Of a DNA stretch of 64,000 nucleotides, positions 46,500 to 58,695 are shown one piece after another (position 1 is the first letter of the stretch; each line of letters starts with the position of its first letter). Location: positions 76,876,186 to 76,940,185 of the forward strand of contig OU342630.1 in assembly GCA_910589415.1 (NCBI GenBank). The letters run 5' to 3'. The notes beneath the pieces were generated by a model that did not search any database, was not told the origin of the DNA, and saw only the letters and a program-made list of their open reading frames with translations. This DNA is from Malachius bipustulatus. Lineage: Eukaryota; Arthropoda; Insecta; Coleoptera; Melyridae. The position numbers and the translations under genes are program-made.

Positions 46500-46750
46500 A
46501 TCTTCTAGTTATCTTTTTTATTCGAAGACCATCTATCGCAACAGCATATTTGGCAAAACGTTGTGACATTGTGCCAATAAGGCATAACTGTTGTTGACGC
46601 AGCTGATGGTGACCCAGAGCGTTTCTTCTTTTGAGTTCTAACGCGTCGCAGGCACCAGGTGACAAGGTGTCTCATCTCCCTTCCTGCAAAATCTTCAGAC
46701 GCCGTTCTCTTCTGTGCCAAACTTCCTCAGGTGTTCCTTGAGCTTACACT
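46500..46750 (-). pseudogene. short LINE C-terminal remnant (Cys-rich motif)
   Basis: The minus strand reads LKEHLRKFGTEE, a stop, RFCREGDETPCHLV, resembling the LKxHLxxxG...CxxC...ETxxHxxxxC segment that ends RNase H-bearing LINE ORFs such as the one at 45500-45600. Only this small piece is recognisable. Confidence 0.45.
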
Positions 46751-46906
46751 AATCAATTAAAGAAAAGCAAGATACATAAGAAGGTCAAATTATTAGACTT
46801 TTTAGATGTTTTTATAATAAACCGAGTAAACAAGATAACGAAAACTATAACTACCTATAGGAACTGAAGCAAAAGAACAGACGGATCCTACTGCCTGTCT
46901 GCTTAC

Positions 46907-47080
46907 TCCGGTAATTATGGGTTTGAGCTATTTGCCAACATTACCCAGCCTCAAGTATACCATTAAATAGTAGAAAGGACAACACAGACACCCAGAGCCT
47001 TCACTGAGAATCGAACTCAGCCCGCCGGGTCCAGTGATTCAGCAGACCGCCCACTGAACCACTCGGCCACCGGTGTGCTC
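46907..47080 (-). mobile_element. tRNA-Ser-derived SINE with 13 bp target duplication
   Basis: On the minus strand the 5' end carries GGTGGCCGAGTGGTT (box A-like, Leu/Ser type), an anticodon-arm-like CTGCTGAATCA, a long variable-arm-like GC region, and GAGTTCGATTCTC (box B-like). A ~100 bp tRNA-unrelated body follows, without a poly(A) tail. CCTGTCTGCTTAC occurs exactly at both ends (46894-46906 and 47081-47093), a 13 bp target duplication. The tRNA part would not fold as a normal tRNA. The internal boxes would recruit RNA polymerase III. Confidence 0.8.
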
Positions 47081-47093
47081 CTGTCTGCTTACG

Positions 47094-50000
47094 TATATGT
47101 GGGTAAGCTGAGCCGATGTAGACACACTCATCCTCTATTTAGAGAGTTAAAAATCGGCGGATCTAAATAAAGGATCACTTTAACGAAATGAACTGGCCTA
47201 AAACATTTCCCCCTTTCGTGAACTGGAACTTACTTTGGTACTTGACTTTTGTAAATTTAAGTCAAATTGTCTGCCCATTTGAGTTGCTTTTGCACTGGCT
47301 TCGTGTAATTCAGCCTTTAGGATTCTGTTCGGGGTTCCCAATCCTCCCTCAGACTCCTGTTTAGATTTCATCTATACAGGCGCTTCCAACGCAAGATTAT
47401 AGGTTTCTGGAAGTGCAAGGGCTGATCGACTTGTAATAACGTAGCACTGATAAGTACCATCATATGCACCACATTCAGAGGGAATGCTCTCACAATGCTG
47501 AGTATCTACAGAAGATGATCTCTGGCAAAACTATACCAATTAGAATCGCGGGTCTTAGAGAAGGAATACGGCGCCCGAGAAATAGTAAATTGATCCCAGG
47601 AATTTGAAAACCACTCAATCGAGGGTATTATTTAGGGCCAAAAATTCCCTTTTGTCAGGAGGTAAAATTTGTAGTTTTACAAAGAATTGCGGTTCGAGTT
47701 TTAGATTTCATTACAGCGGCAATATGTAACTTAGTAAATAATAGCAATTTATTAGAACTCTTGCAAATAAATAGAATAAAAACAAGGTTCTTGTTCCTGT
47801 ATCGTGAATTATTAAGGAATTAATTAGGTTTTGATAAACAATTTTAGTAAAACTCGTTTACTGCTCGACAAAACATAATTCTCTTCATTTTGACAACGTC
47901 AATAGTTCTATTTTAATAAAAGCTTTATTAAAGCTACTATTGTTATTTAAAAGAGCAAATATTTTTCAGTAATAGAGAGAAGTGATTGAAAGCTAATTGG
48001 TTTTGTGAACATGGAATCAATTAACTTTTGCCAGTGTTTATTTTATCCTTTTGAATATACCATTTGTAGTACCTAACTAGGTACAAATAAAAATTTACAT
48101 GTTATTTGCCAGATTTATCATACTGGATTTAAGAAACCATGCAGACAATACGCTAAGTAAATCTTGGCTGTTCGCAGAGCGCGCGCCACCTCGTTGTTGT
48201 TTTCCGCAATTCCGTTGGTCAACGTAACCTTGCTTCCTAATCAGCTCGTTACGATAAAACTAAACCTTTTTTAATTGTTTGGCCGTGTATTTATAGAGTT
48301 TTTTGAATTTGTATCGTATCAATAATTATTATAACAATAATTGTATCAATTTGTTTCTTAGACTACAATAATTGAAAAAATCATTTCCAAGCCATCAGTC
48401 TCTACTGCTTTCGTTCTAAATCGTTGAGGAAAGGGCTAAATCTCAGGATAAGTTTTCATCAAGTGAGCCATATTAGAGAAGAAAGACGTTTTGATGGAAC
48501 AATTTTTCAAGGGATCGTTCTATTGTTTTCTATTGTTATTATTCTATTGTAAAAATCAGCTATTCTATTTTTTTAAATATTCATTGTTATCAACATAAAG
48601 CTCACATTTCCTAGCCTCTTTTCACATAATTCATGCATTTTTGGTTGTTTTATTCAGCTTGATGAAAATCGAAGAGTTTTGGCCACATTTTGTAGCTGTA
48701 AATCCACATTGAAGAAATTTTCTCCAGCGATAAAAAGAGCACTGCATCAAAAGTGATTACTTCATTCAAATATGTTGACTATTTAAGCGGTCGTATTACT
48801 GAAAATTGTTTATTTGTAAATAATATGCTGCATTGCGGAAACACAATGCTCTGAAAAAAGCGAGGTAAGGGAAGCACAAAAAAAAAGAGAAAGAAAACAG
48901 AGTACAAAAGGTACTTTCTGATTTGTACAGTCTTCAAGAGAGTAATCATTTCATCACTTAGCCATGCATTTAAAAGCTGAATGAATGGCGAAAACCGTTA
49001 GATGATGACAATAAATGGAAATCTGTTTGTTTTAATTCATTGAAGCAGCCTGTAACTGTAGTGTGGTATCGGGAAAGATATTTGCGAATTACAGTCAACC
49101 AAAAAATGCACCAACTCAAAACAAGAAATTTTTTTTTGAAGCCTGGCAATTTAAAAGAAATCGTTATAATGGAGCAATCACAGATGCGATGCGTTATGGA
49201 TTAGAAATGGAAACCTGTAGAGAAGCGTGTTCTCGTCAAAAAAGAAGGTTTAAAATATGGAATTAGGGTCTTATTGTATGCTTGAAACAACCTTTTTTTG
49301 TCTCGCAATCCAGATGGAATAATTACTGTGGAAATTATAGTAAATTGGAACTGGTCGCGATAAAGTGTCCTTTCAAATGCAAAAACTCGAAAATTTTTGA
49401 CTATGTTTAGCGGGAATCTTTTGTTGATTACTTAATTGTTAATGATGACAACGAACCAGAATTGAAAAAAAGTCATGTTTATTTATTACACATAAGTATA
49501 AATATCTTTGTATATCATGGACCATGGGAATTAAAGATTGTCAATACTTTGTTTACTCGGAACAAGGTTTTGTTTTGGTAAAGATAAAACGGAATGAAAA
49601 GTTACTTAAATAACTTGTCCCTGCTATAAAAAAATTTATTTAAATTTTTTCTTCCAGTAATTTCCAATAACACGTACTCTTAAATTATTCGTACCCTGGA
49701 CCCTGGGTACACTTGCAATTATCGAATAAGCTTCTTCAAGCACTGTTTCTATCGTAAATTGCTGATTGAAAGTAACAATGAAGCCATCAGTTGATTTTCC
49801 ACAATTTTTTTTTATACGAAAGAAATAAATCCAGATGGACAATAAAATATTTCACTGTAAGATTTGACTTATACAGTCTTTAATATTGCGAAAAAATTTA
49901 AGGCATATTCTTTACTCAAAAATAAACAAAAAATTCTCCATGAATATGTGTACGCAAATCCACCGTTTTCGAGATTCAGGGTGTTAAAAAAGATCATTTT

Positions 50001-52550
50001 ACAGGTTTTTTTTAAGATCTGGGGAACCGTATAATAGCAGAGCTCAGCTTTTGTACAGATTTTATCCTTTATTTTAGCTACTTTTTTAAACAATTTTGTT
50101 TTTAATATGCCAGTGGCGGAGATTTTAGGGTTGCGTCGGTTTTTTGCCCGTAATATTCATTCTTCTTTCGCGATTTGTGCCCTCAGAAGGTCTTAGTTTG
50201 TAAATTTTGGGGAGAAATGTTAGATTGTATGCAACTTTTCTTGAAAATTATGATTTGAAACGCAGAGAGCAGATTTTGGATTATTTCGACAAGAAACCCA
50301 CCCCGATTTGTTGTTTTTATCCCTGAATGACATCATCTTTGCGATGAGCAATATATTGACAGGAATAACCGTGCACGGTACTTTGTCAATGGAATTGAAG
50401 TTTGCCTACTTGGTGGCGCCACTATAGTTACTTAGCGCATTGTTAACCTGAAGCTTAGCTTTTGCAATTAAATCACGACACTATGAAGCAACACGATCTA
50501 TCAAATTTGATTGAATTAAATTAATTCTTACAGCTTTATATTTTTAGAAATTTATAGCGTTTCAGTTATGTATTTAGTTTACCTGCATAAACCACGAGAT
50601 ATATTAATCGCTATTAGTAGGTACCCAATGTTTCTTATAAATCAATAATATTTACATTATCAAACCCCAAATAATATAAATCAGTATTTAAATTAAATTT
50701 TGAACGACTTACCTCAATGAAGTTCAATCTGAATGTACCGTAATTAATATCCAGGAAACTTACCCTGAAAGTTATTATATACATACGATTCACGAAGCTT
50801 ACACTGTGCCAGTCAGCTTGGTTTTGCATAGACGACTTTGGCATGTGAATTAACCGATTTTTCTGGTATATTAAGGAGAAAATTTTCAGCTATAGGGTAC
50901 AAGTTTAGATGACTTTAATAATATCGGGAATGATATTATGTTTTACCTCTTATTTAACGACGAAGTTTAGTTCAGTTTAGATCATTGATGAGGTAAAATA
51001 CCTACTTAATTAAGTATAAATTCTTGATAGCATTTACCTATGTAAAATTTAACTCCATGCAATTCAGATTCTAGTGATATAATTTGTAATATTTTCGGGA
51101 CGAAAAATATTCAACATTTATTATAATTTACTTATTGTGCTTCTTGTTTGAGGAGCTATAAGCGTGGAATTAGGTCAGAATTTTCATTAGAGGCTGCAAT
51201 CAAGAACACGAAATGTTCATCAATTAATCCTGATAAATTAAGTAGCAGTAAAATAAGAAAAAGTGTACTTTGCAGTTAAAACCGCTGACGCTTTTCAATT
51301 GATTTTTCCATTATTTATTTTTACTGCTTTTTTATATTGACCAATAACAGTCGTTTCTTATACCAGATCTAAAGTTTGTCGTAAATTACTTCCTTTAATC
51401 TGCCAGGATAAATTACTAGAAGTTAGGGTTTCTCACGAGCAGATTGCTTCATCATTAGCTTCGTGTTGGAAATTCCTTTAATGGTTCAATTTATTTGGAC
51501 TGATTCGACGTGGAACTTTATCTTAGAATATTTCAATATAGAGTGATTAATTTTAATGGGTCCTTGGATTTCTTGGATGAATAGAGAAAAAACACTCGTG
51601 ACGCGAGACAAATAAATGCAAGAAATAGGCATAGGTATTGAAGAGAAGAATACATCCGAACAGCATTTATTGTAAAGCCATATAAACTTGAAAACTTCAT
51701 CCATTTGGAAGTTCGTTAAACTTGAGAAGAAGTTGGCTTCGCTCTAATACAAACATGATAAATGCTGGAAAACTTCCTTTGTAAATACGCCTGGAAAAAC
51801 ACGTTATGAAATATGAGCTTTTGTAGAACATGAATTCAGCATGAAATGATATCTATATTGTTCAGATAAGGAATTCGAGAAAAATTACTTGATAGCTGCC
51901 CCATTTAAGAGTTTAACGTCATGGAATTTCATCTACCACGTAAGTTATAAAACGCTCTCCCACGTAGGTAACTACCTTTCAAATAGATAAGGCAAATGAA
52001 TCAACAACGTTAGTTAGGACTCTGGTACTGGTACTAGTCAAGACTACAACTTAAATGTATGCAAACGACTGTGACGAATATTTCTGTCGTTCGGAATTAC
52101 ATTTCACAAACATTCAAGTCCAACTAAAAAGAACTTCGGGGCACAGCAAACTTCCTTAACTATTCCTGTTCCCGAACAACAAGTAAGAAACTTATACTGA
52201 TGAATTCTAAATAAAAAACAAACAGAACTTGTCTGGCAATAAGTAGAAAACAATCGAACGAACGCCTGACCCTATTCATTGTGCTGTAAGTCTATTCTTG
52301 ATAAGAAAATCTGAGGTAATGAAAATCAGTTGATGATCTATTCTAGTGAAATCTAGAACTAGAGGTTTAGGAACATCGAACATCAGTTCTTCTTTATCTA
52401 GATTCTGGCCTATTGGAACCTTAGGATGTGACCGTATAGAAATTCTACAGCAGATTGAAACATTTTTATAATTTAAACATTGCAAAACAAGTTTTTTAGA
52501 TCATTTTTCTAAATTGATGTTTATTTCGTGGGACGATAAATTCGCATTGT
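47094..52550. other. long AT-rich stretch without recognised genes
   Basis: Short ORFs of 60-75 codons show no family motif. A mariner-like TTCAGGGTGTTAAAAA near 49976 and a CCAGTGGCGG near 50111 indicate an eroded element between about 49976 and 50200. Nothing else is identified. Confidence 0.4.
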
Positions 52551-52559
52551 GTGCTTTGT

Positions 52560-52770
52560 AACGTACATTTTGTACGTACCGGCTAAATGCCAGCGACGCG
52601 GAGACAACGGCGGGCGCGCGCAGTAAGTGAGTGATGGTGGGTTTTAGTGCAATGCAACACGGCCGGCTGGCGGCCTCGAGTTTCGTAACATCGATTGTCG
52701 AATTCCAACCTGGAACGCAGGTGAATGCGTTTTCACCTTTCTTTCTCTCCTGGTGATTCGCGGAAGAAGG
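52560..52770. other. CpG-rich patch
   Basis: A locally GC- and CpG-rich segment (GCGACGCGGAGACAACGGCG, CGCGCGCAG, CGGCCGGCTGGCGGCC) in an otherwise AT-rich window. A 112-codon minus-strand frame spans it but has no motif. It could be a promoter, an LTR or a transposon 5' region; AATAAAGAG downstream at 53181 would suit an LTR, but I find no matching second copy or target duplication. Confidence 0.35.
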
Positions 52771-52861
52771 TCCACGCAGATACCTGTTGCGAATAATAGA
52801 CAATGGCGTCTTGAATTTACTACTCATTATTATAACCATCCCTCACGTTTTTGGCTTGCTT

Positions 52862-52964
52862 TTTCCCTGGAGGCATTCTTTTCCCTGGAGGCAATTTTTC
52901 CCTGGAGTTAATTTTTTCTTGGAGGCAATCTTTTTCCTGGAGGCCATCTTATTCCCTGAGGCAC
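52862..52964. repeat. 18 bp minisatellite, about six degenerate units
   Basis: Variants of TTTCCCTGGAGGCAATCT are repeated six times. Since the unit is divisible by three, both strands stay open, giving repetitive products (for example FPWRQ and KKIAS) that are probably not proteins. Confidence 0.85.
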
Positions 52965-53544
52965 CTGCCTTTTCCGTGCCAAGCAGATTGTTCAGAGCCA
53001 AGCATGAAGATCCAGGCCACTTCCAGCTAGACTTCTGAAGAGCCATACGAAGCTAAGTGCCTTGTGAACTACTAGCATCCGACCAATTCATTCTGCTAAA
53101 CCGCACGCTCTGTTCTTTTTAATTGTTAACCGTGCTCAAGAGTGTCATATTAATAGCTGTGATATATTTTATATTTTTCAATAAAGAGTACCTGTTGTTC
53201 TGCTGACCTGCTGGTTATTGTTGGTCCTCCTAGACTAGCGACTCAACCTACGACTCTTGTTTTTTCTTGTCTCATGCTCTCAGCGACTATTTTTCCCCTC
53301 TAGGGGTTAAATATAGTTCGTTTCAGCTTCACAAAACTAATTGTATTGTGTGATCAACAAAATGTTTCATCAAATCTTGCCTTGATTTGTGTTATAGTCA
53401 TGTCTGCATTTGAAGAAAATAATTTTAAAATAATTTTAGTAGTTCAAATTCTCATTTGTCATGCGTCATATAATTTCAATTCCTGTCAGTTTAAATTAAA
53501 ATATTGACGAGATTACTTATTTTTAATATTAATACGGCTTTCAC

Positions 53545-54008
53545 CGATCAACAAAAACGTTTAATGCTGGAAATATACTTCAGGAATGGACAAAAATCAA
53601 TGGCCAATGGACTTATTCCAACCAGGATTCCTATATCATTGAAAATAGTTCCCAGAAATTGCAGTTTCTTCGGTTAAATTCGGTTTCGTACAACTGTGCA
53701 TCAGCATTTAGTGAATTCATTTCAGAGAAACGGGAAGTGTAGACCGTAATAAAAGTAGTAGCCGATTAAGAATAAGAACTCAAGAACAAGTTGAAGCTGT
53801 TCAACAAGTAATTGAAGATCATACATCAATCAGTCACTTACAACAGAAGGTTAATCTGTCTTATGGTACTTGCCAGCGTATTTAAAAAAATATATATACC
53901 TCATCCATACCGTATACACGCATTCCATGAACTACTTGCTAATGATCGACATGATCGACCTGCTCGAAGACGGAACTTCTCCCGATGGTTCTTAAATAAC
54001 TTTTATTA
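53545..54008 (+). pseudogene. Tc1/mariner-like transposase N-terminal remnant
   Basis: Across two frames: FRNGQKSMA, FQRNGSVDRNKSSSRLRIRTQEQVEAV, HTSISHLQQKVNLSYGTCQRI, then in another phase YIPHPYRIHAFHELLANDRHDR and RRNFSRWFLNNF. The order matches the paired helix-turn-helix region and the start of the catalytic domain in insect mariner-type transposases related to the one at 58.7 kb. Stops and a frameshift near 53880 interrupt it, and the DDE catalytic region is absent. Confidence 0.6.
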
Positions 54009-54009
54009 G

Positions 54010-54676
54010 TAAAAAAATGCTTATTCTAATAAAAATGCGCGTTTCGTTTATTTTATTTAGCCACATCTTATGTCTTTGGACAAATCTTGAAAGTTCAGAC
54101 TACATTAAATTTTTATATTCATCTTTTCAACATATTTCAGGTTACACTAATGGATTTCGACGAATTTCCAGTAGGTACTTAGAGACGTTTGATATAAAAG
54201 TCATGTTATCCTCACATCCATACTCGCCGGATTCAACTGACGATGGCATGGCAAACAAGCACACATATTGCTTATCAGTTATCACATCAGCTGAAGCCGT
54301 TTTGCTAGACAGTATTTCTTAGATCCATTATCGTTCAGACGGCTAGTATAGTGTGACCAGAAATATAGTGGTTTAAAATGGTTTTGAAAACTAGATAATA
54401 AACCTGTTATGAAATGAACAGTGAGGGCATCAGATATGGTCTAAATGGACCGTAATAAAATTTTGTGAACGTTAAAAATGATCTGAAAACTTTATAATTA
54501 TTTGTGAACCTGATGTTGAATTAATAATGAAATACTATTAAATAATTAAATCTAGTTAAAAGAAAGTTTTGAGTAATTAATACAATATATTTTTTTAATA
54601 TAATAAGGAATAAGTAGAACTCATGTTACAAAGTTTCAAATGAACAAGTTACGAACCTGCATTTCTTTGGTATAAG
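54010..54676. other. no clear feature
   Basis: AT-rich DNA after the transposase remnant. A 101-codon frame at 54017-54322 lacks any recognised motif. Confidence 0.35.
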
Positions 54677-54684
54677 CTCCGAAT

Positions 54685-55195
54685 CACGGTGTAAGATAAC
54701 TAAGGTGTTGGAACAAGACTCCCCAGTGCGACCCGATATCGTCACCACTCGTCACGTTACATCGGTTTTACCCATTTGTTTTGTTGCTCTCGCTCGCAGT
54801 GGTTAGTTCTGCCGTACTCTTCTCTCGGACAAGCGCACAAGCGCTAGCATAAATGATTCACGCATATTCGCTGATAAACGCGTGCTCTTATGTTCTAATA
54901 TTATTAATATTTAAATGTTAAAATGTCACTCGATGAAATACCCGTTATAGTTTCATCGCATCAACTTTTACAATTAGACAAATCACAGTTTCTACCCATT
55001 TTTGCTTATCGCTTCTTCAGAAAAAAATAAAATTGAGTAGCATGACACCCTGATAATGGCAATTTGCATGTGTAAGAGCAAGAGGTCAGAGCCCAGCTGG
55101 CAAGACTCTCTCATACACTGAGGTTCAGGTTTTCGTCGCGCGCTTTACTGTTGAAATACGTGCTTCGTTCACTCACCTATATATCTTACACCGTG
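54685..55195. mobile_element. MITE with 14 bp TIRs and 8 bp target duplication
   Basis: CACGGTGTAAGATA at the left and TATCTTACACCGTG at the right are perfect inverted repeats. CTCCGAAT lies directly outside both ends (54677-54684 and 55196-55203). The 8 bp duplication fits the hAT pattern nTnnnnAn; P-like elements also make 8 bp duplications. The 511 bp interior is non-coding. Confidence 0.85.
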
Positions 55196-55220
55196 CTCCG
55201 AATCCAGGTACTGACAAAGT

Positions 55221-55340
55221 ATATTGTGAAACAAGTGCGGAAAAGAGAAAATTTCTCACGAGTGTGAACAATAATTGTGACACGAGACGAAGTCGAGTGT
55301 CACAATTCACACGAGTGTGAAATTTCTTTTCCGCACGTGA
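55221..55340. repeat. strong hairpin (nested inverted repeats)
   Basis: TGCGGAAAAG ... CTTTTCCGCA form the outer stem, CACGAGTGTGAA/TTCACAC-type repeats the middle and TTGTGACAC/GTGTCACAA the inner stem around GAGACGAAGTCGAG. It lies just outside or at the end of the element that follows and may be one of its terminal structures. Confidence 0.75.
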
Positions 55341-55351
55341 TAAACACAGTA

Positions 55352-56281
55352 CTTTTCCTACGACCACAATTTAACAGATTAATTATTTAACAAATTTAAC
55401 ACATAAATTATTTTTTCTGACAATGCTCTGCTTTTATGACCTTTTCTCCAATTTATGAAATGTTTACAAGCAGATTCATATTTTTCTCTCGAAACTACAG
55501 GTAGCAAATTCAAAGAACACAAACCTGCTGGTTTTCTGACTTCAGGTGGTGTATTTTCTGCTTCAGATTCAGAGGAATCAAAATCCATTATAATGATAGG
55601 TACCTAACTAAAGTTTATTTTTTCAGACTACCTAGGTAGGTATTATTTTCAATTCTACCAATAACTTTTTAATATTACTATTATATACTGTTAAATCATT
55701 GAATTCTACCGACAATATTATTATTATTTATTATTAGACTCCGTATAAACTAAAAATAAGTGACGTGAGCGTGGAGACGTGGTAGATAATAACAATGATT
55801 TAAGAGAGGTTAGTATATCATTGATATGCAACTTCTACACAACGCAGGCGCTGCGCGTCGTCGATTGAAGTTAGTAGAGGCTTTGGTAGAGGTGTGCGAG
55901 TTATTTTCACGTTCGTGAATTTGATTTGAACGCTACCAATGCTGTTATTAGCGATCAACTCGTAAATTTTAATAATTACTGCCACAAGAGAATAATGAGT
56001 ATATTTTATAGTCTTGTCGGGTTCTATGTTATCCCATTTGTGTTTATTTTATTACCTTGAAGCTTTAAATGAATAGTTATTCCATTAACAATAAGTAACA
56101 GTTGAGTTCTCAGTTACCGCCCATCACTATTGTTTACATTAAAACTGTACGGAAACGATTTTTGGCTATGCGTTATGTCACTTTTGTTGCACAGTTTTGG
56201 ATACGTGAGAAATCTGCTAGTTTGCGCACAAAAAACGATGCGCAAAGTAGTGTTTTGTATAGTGGTCGTAGGAAAAAGTAT
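55352..56281. mobile_element. inverted-repeat element with a recombinase-like fragment
   Basis: TACTTTTCCTACGACCAC at the left and GTGGTCGTAGGAAAAAGTA at the right are inverted. Between them is a minus-strand ORF with a tyrosine-recombinase-like N-terminus. No target duplication is evident, which is consistent with a Crypton-like mechanism, though Cryptons usually lack terminal inverted repeats. Boundaries are approximate. Confidence 0.45.
55379..55588 (-). CDS. candidate Crypton-like tyrosine recombinase N-terminal fragment, 69 aa
   Basis: An ATG-initiated 69-codon frame: an acidic Ser-rich start (MDFDSSESEAEN), then LLPVVSREKYESACKHFINWR and a basic stretch before ALSEKIIYVLNLL. The pattern LLP..S.EKYE..y..F..W......SE...L resembles the beginning of the core-binding region in Crypton-type recombinases of insects, which would cut and join DNA through a C-terminal Arg/His/Tyr domain. 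That catalytic domain is not present downstream, so the gene is truncated. The match is short and from memory. Confidence 0.4.
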   Translation of the reverse strand: MDFDSSESEAENTPPEVRKPAGLCSLNLLPVVSREKYESACKHFINWRKGHKSRALSEKIIYVLNLLNN

Positions 56282-56319
56282 TATAATACACCGTAATATG
56301 CGCAAAAATAATAATTAGC

Positions 56320-57200
56320 ATTAAATTTGTAAAGCCATAAACGCACAATATTTCTGGTCATACTACAAATCATATTACCATTCATCAGTTAAAAACAGCT
56401 AGCATCGATCAATGCTCATAAACATTGGCAATTTTCAGACATATTAAAATAAATCAACTTATGATAAAAACTGTATCTTCCTTTTTTTGGACTGACGTAG
56501 CTCGTAAATAACGAGTCTAAAGTAAATTAGCTAAGTTCTCGAAGTCAAAACTTCTGGAATGGAAGGACTACTTTTGCCTTATCTACAAAGATAATCCTCC
56601 AGTTACCTCTTACAAAAAGTCCGTCTTTCAAATGTATGCTGTTTACCTTGCTTTGATGGCACAAGTTGTTTGTACACGTTGGTACTCTCGTCCTAACATG
56701 CGCCGGAAACTTTTACAATTATGAAACTAGAGATAATCTCATTTGGATAATCTGGAAACTCTTTAATTCAGTTTCGGAAACACTGTTCGTAAACCTTTGG
56801 GATAGAAAAGTGTTACCCGACATGATGACCTGACCTACAGAGATATAATATGATACTAGGCAGTCTTATTTTCATCAAGTCGGAGTAATGACGTCAACAG
56901 GATCTCATAAGCGCGCGAAATTTGAATTTGTAATATTTCATTTTCACTCGTTATTATGTATGTGGCCTAAGATCCAAATTTAAGATTCCTAGATCAACTG
57001 GAAGTCGAACTTTTTCTAATGGGAGGGAGCGATAAAGCAATCACCCTGTATAATATGATCTCGAATCTTAAAAGAAATCTCGAGTTTATACTATTAGTAT
57101 TAATCAAGGTATCTTTCTATAGGTACATATAATATAAATCTTGTTGTCCACTATTTTTCAAATAGGGCCGCCGGCTATAGGTAATAGGAATCGGAGAGAC
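56320..57200. other. no recognised gene; isolated mariner-type right end
   Basis: TCACCCTGTA at 57041-57050 resembles a mariner right end followed by TA, without a visible left partner. The rest is AT-rich and featureless. Confidence 0.4.
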
Positions 57201-57208
57201 AACATACC

Positions 57209-57460
57209 GTGAATATTCCAGGATTCACAAACAACACTCTCGTCTCTGTGCAAAATAAGAAAGAGGGAAACAACCCTCAGGTTGTCGAGGTGAACACCTT
57301 CGCTAAATTCCAGACTATAAAGGCTGAGAATCTCATATGTATAAGCTGCCCAAGTCCAATCCTGGTGAATAAACAGGACATTGCTATTATAGGCGTTCAG
57401 GAGAGACAGCGGGTAACTGAAGCCGGAGCGGATACAGAACTACAATGTAATGCGTGATAG
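57209..57460 (+). other. possible coding remnant, 82 codons, unknown
   Basis: A GC-richer segment with an open frame (no ATG at its 5' edge) reading FTNNTLVSVQNKKEGNNPQ, VEVNTFAKFQTIKAENLI, and QDIAIIGVQERQRVTEAG before a TGA. The amino-acid composition is protein-like, but I recognise no family. It could be an exon or an old transposon fragment. Confidence 0.25.
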
Positions 57461-57639
57461 ATATAATACACCTACAAATGTCGCAGATGGGTATATCGAA
57501 CGATCGAGAGAAAAAAGGCGAAACTGGAGAGAAAAATATCAGTTTTCCTCGACTTCACTGGCTGAAGAGTGAACATCCAATCAGTAGATACCTACCTATA
57601 ATGTGATATTTACTCTAATAAATCCAGAACACTAAAAGA

Positions 57640-57903
57640 ATAGAATTTTTAGAAAAATGTTTGAACAAGAAAATTTCGTCTCAGTTTGCACCAAGCGACT
57701 TTCAGATGGTCGTCGAATGTCGAACAAAAACCTTTCCTGCACTTTTTTACACTTCCTTTAAATTCGAAAAAAGTGACAGGGGAATTCGGAAAATCGAAAA
57801 TTTGAAATTTTAGAGAAATAAACATCGTGTAAAAATATTCGAATATCTCCGCCATTTTTCTTGTTTGCTTCTTAAAATTTTCGAAGTTTAAAGATTATTA
57901 GTA
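57640..57903 (-). repeat. ~650 bp satellite family, inverted copy (part 1)
   Basis: Read on the minus strand it matches the 11.9-13.5 kb tandem repeat: AAATGGCGGAGATATTCGAA, TGTTTATTTCTCTAAAAT. It is cut at 57904 by the mariner-type element and resumes at 60671. Confidence 0.7.
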
Positions 57904-58440
57904 TACAGGGTGTTTCTTAATAACATGCGAATATTTAAGGAGGTTATTCTTGGGTCAATTTTGAGAAAAAAACTTTATATGAACGTATGTCCTAAAAGTC
58001 TTAACTTTTGAACTACAGGGTGCTAAAATTTAAAGAAAAAAACTTGTTTTTTATTATAACTGTGATATTAGCCTAGATATTTTTTTGAAATTTGGTACAC
58101 GCCTTCTATGCATCAACATGCATTTCATGAGGCGAAAACAATTTTAGTACTTTTACCAGTGGCGTCTGTACGGGTTTTGAATTAAATGTTTTTGAAGAAA
58201 AATATGTTACGCCACTGCTTTTTCTTAAAGTAAAAATTATTTTTGAAGTCCCCATCCCTTTCCAAGCAAATGTTGTGTCTTGATTTTTTTCTGTTTGACG
58301 TACTGTTTTTGCATAAAAAAATAAAACTCAATCATTAACAAGTATTAAAAACGATCTAGGTATTTGGTAAGAAGCAGATTTTGTTTTGTAAACATAAAAG
58401 TTTTGATAGTTTTCTACCTAGTTTAGTTGTCACGTATTTA

Positions 58441-58677
58441 GGGCCGGTTGTTCGTACGTCAGTTAAAAATTTTGAGATAACTACTGATTTTAAATTGCAA
58501 ATTTTGAAAATACGGCGAATATAATTAATGATCTTGTATTTTTAATCAGTAATTAACTCTTCTTAAAGCGAACAGAATTCATTTTCAGAAATATCAGACC
58601 AATGGTTTCATAATACAGGGCATTTTAAAATCAGTAATTATCTCAAAATTTTTAACTGACGTACGAACAACCGGCCC
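58441..58677. mobile_element. 237 bp MITE nested in the mariner element, TTA duplication
   Basis: GGGCCGGTTGTTCGTACGTC and its inverse form the ends, and the inverted repeat continues as AGTTAAAAATTTTGAGATAA. TTA lies outside both ends (58438-58440 and 58678-58680), as for PIF/Harbinger-type insertions. It sits just upstream of the recognisable transposase frame. Confidence 0.85.
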
Positions 58678-58695
58678 TTAAGTCATTAAAATTAA

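Noticed and set aside
52501..52839. 112-codon minus-strand frame in the CpG-rich patch
   Set aside because: High GC removes stop codons; there is no recognisable domain and no second line of evidence.
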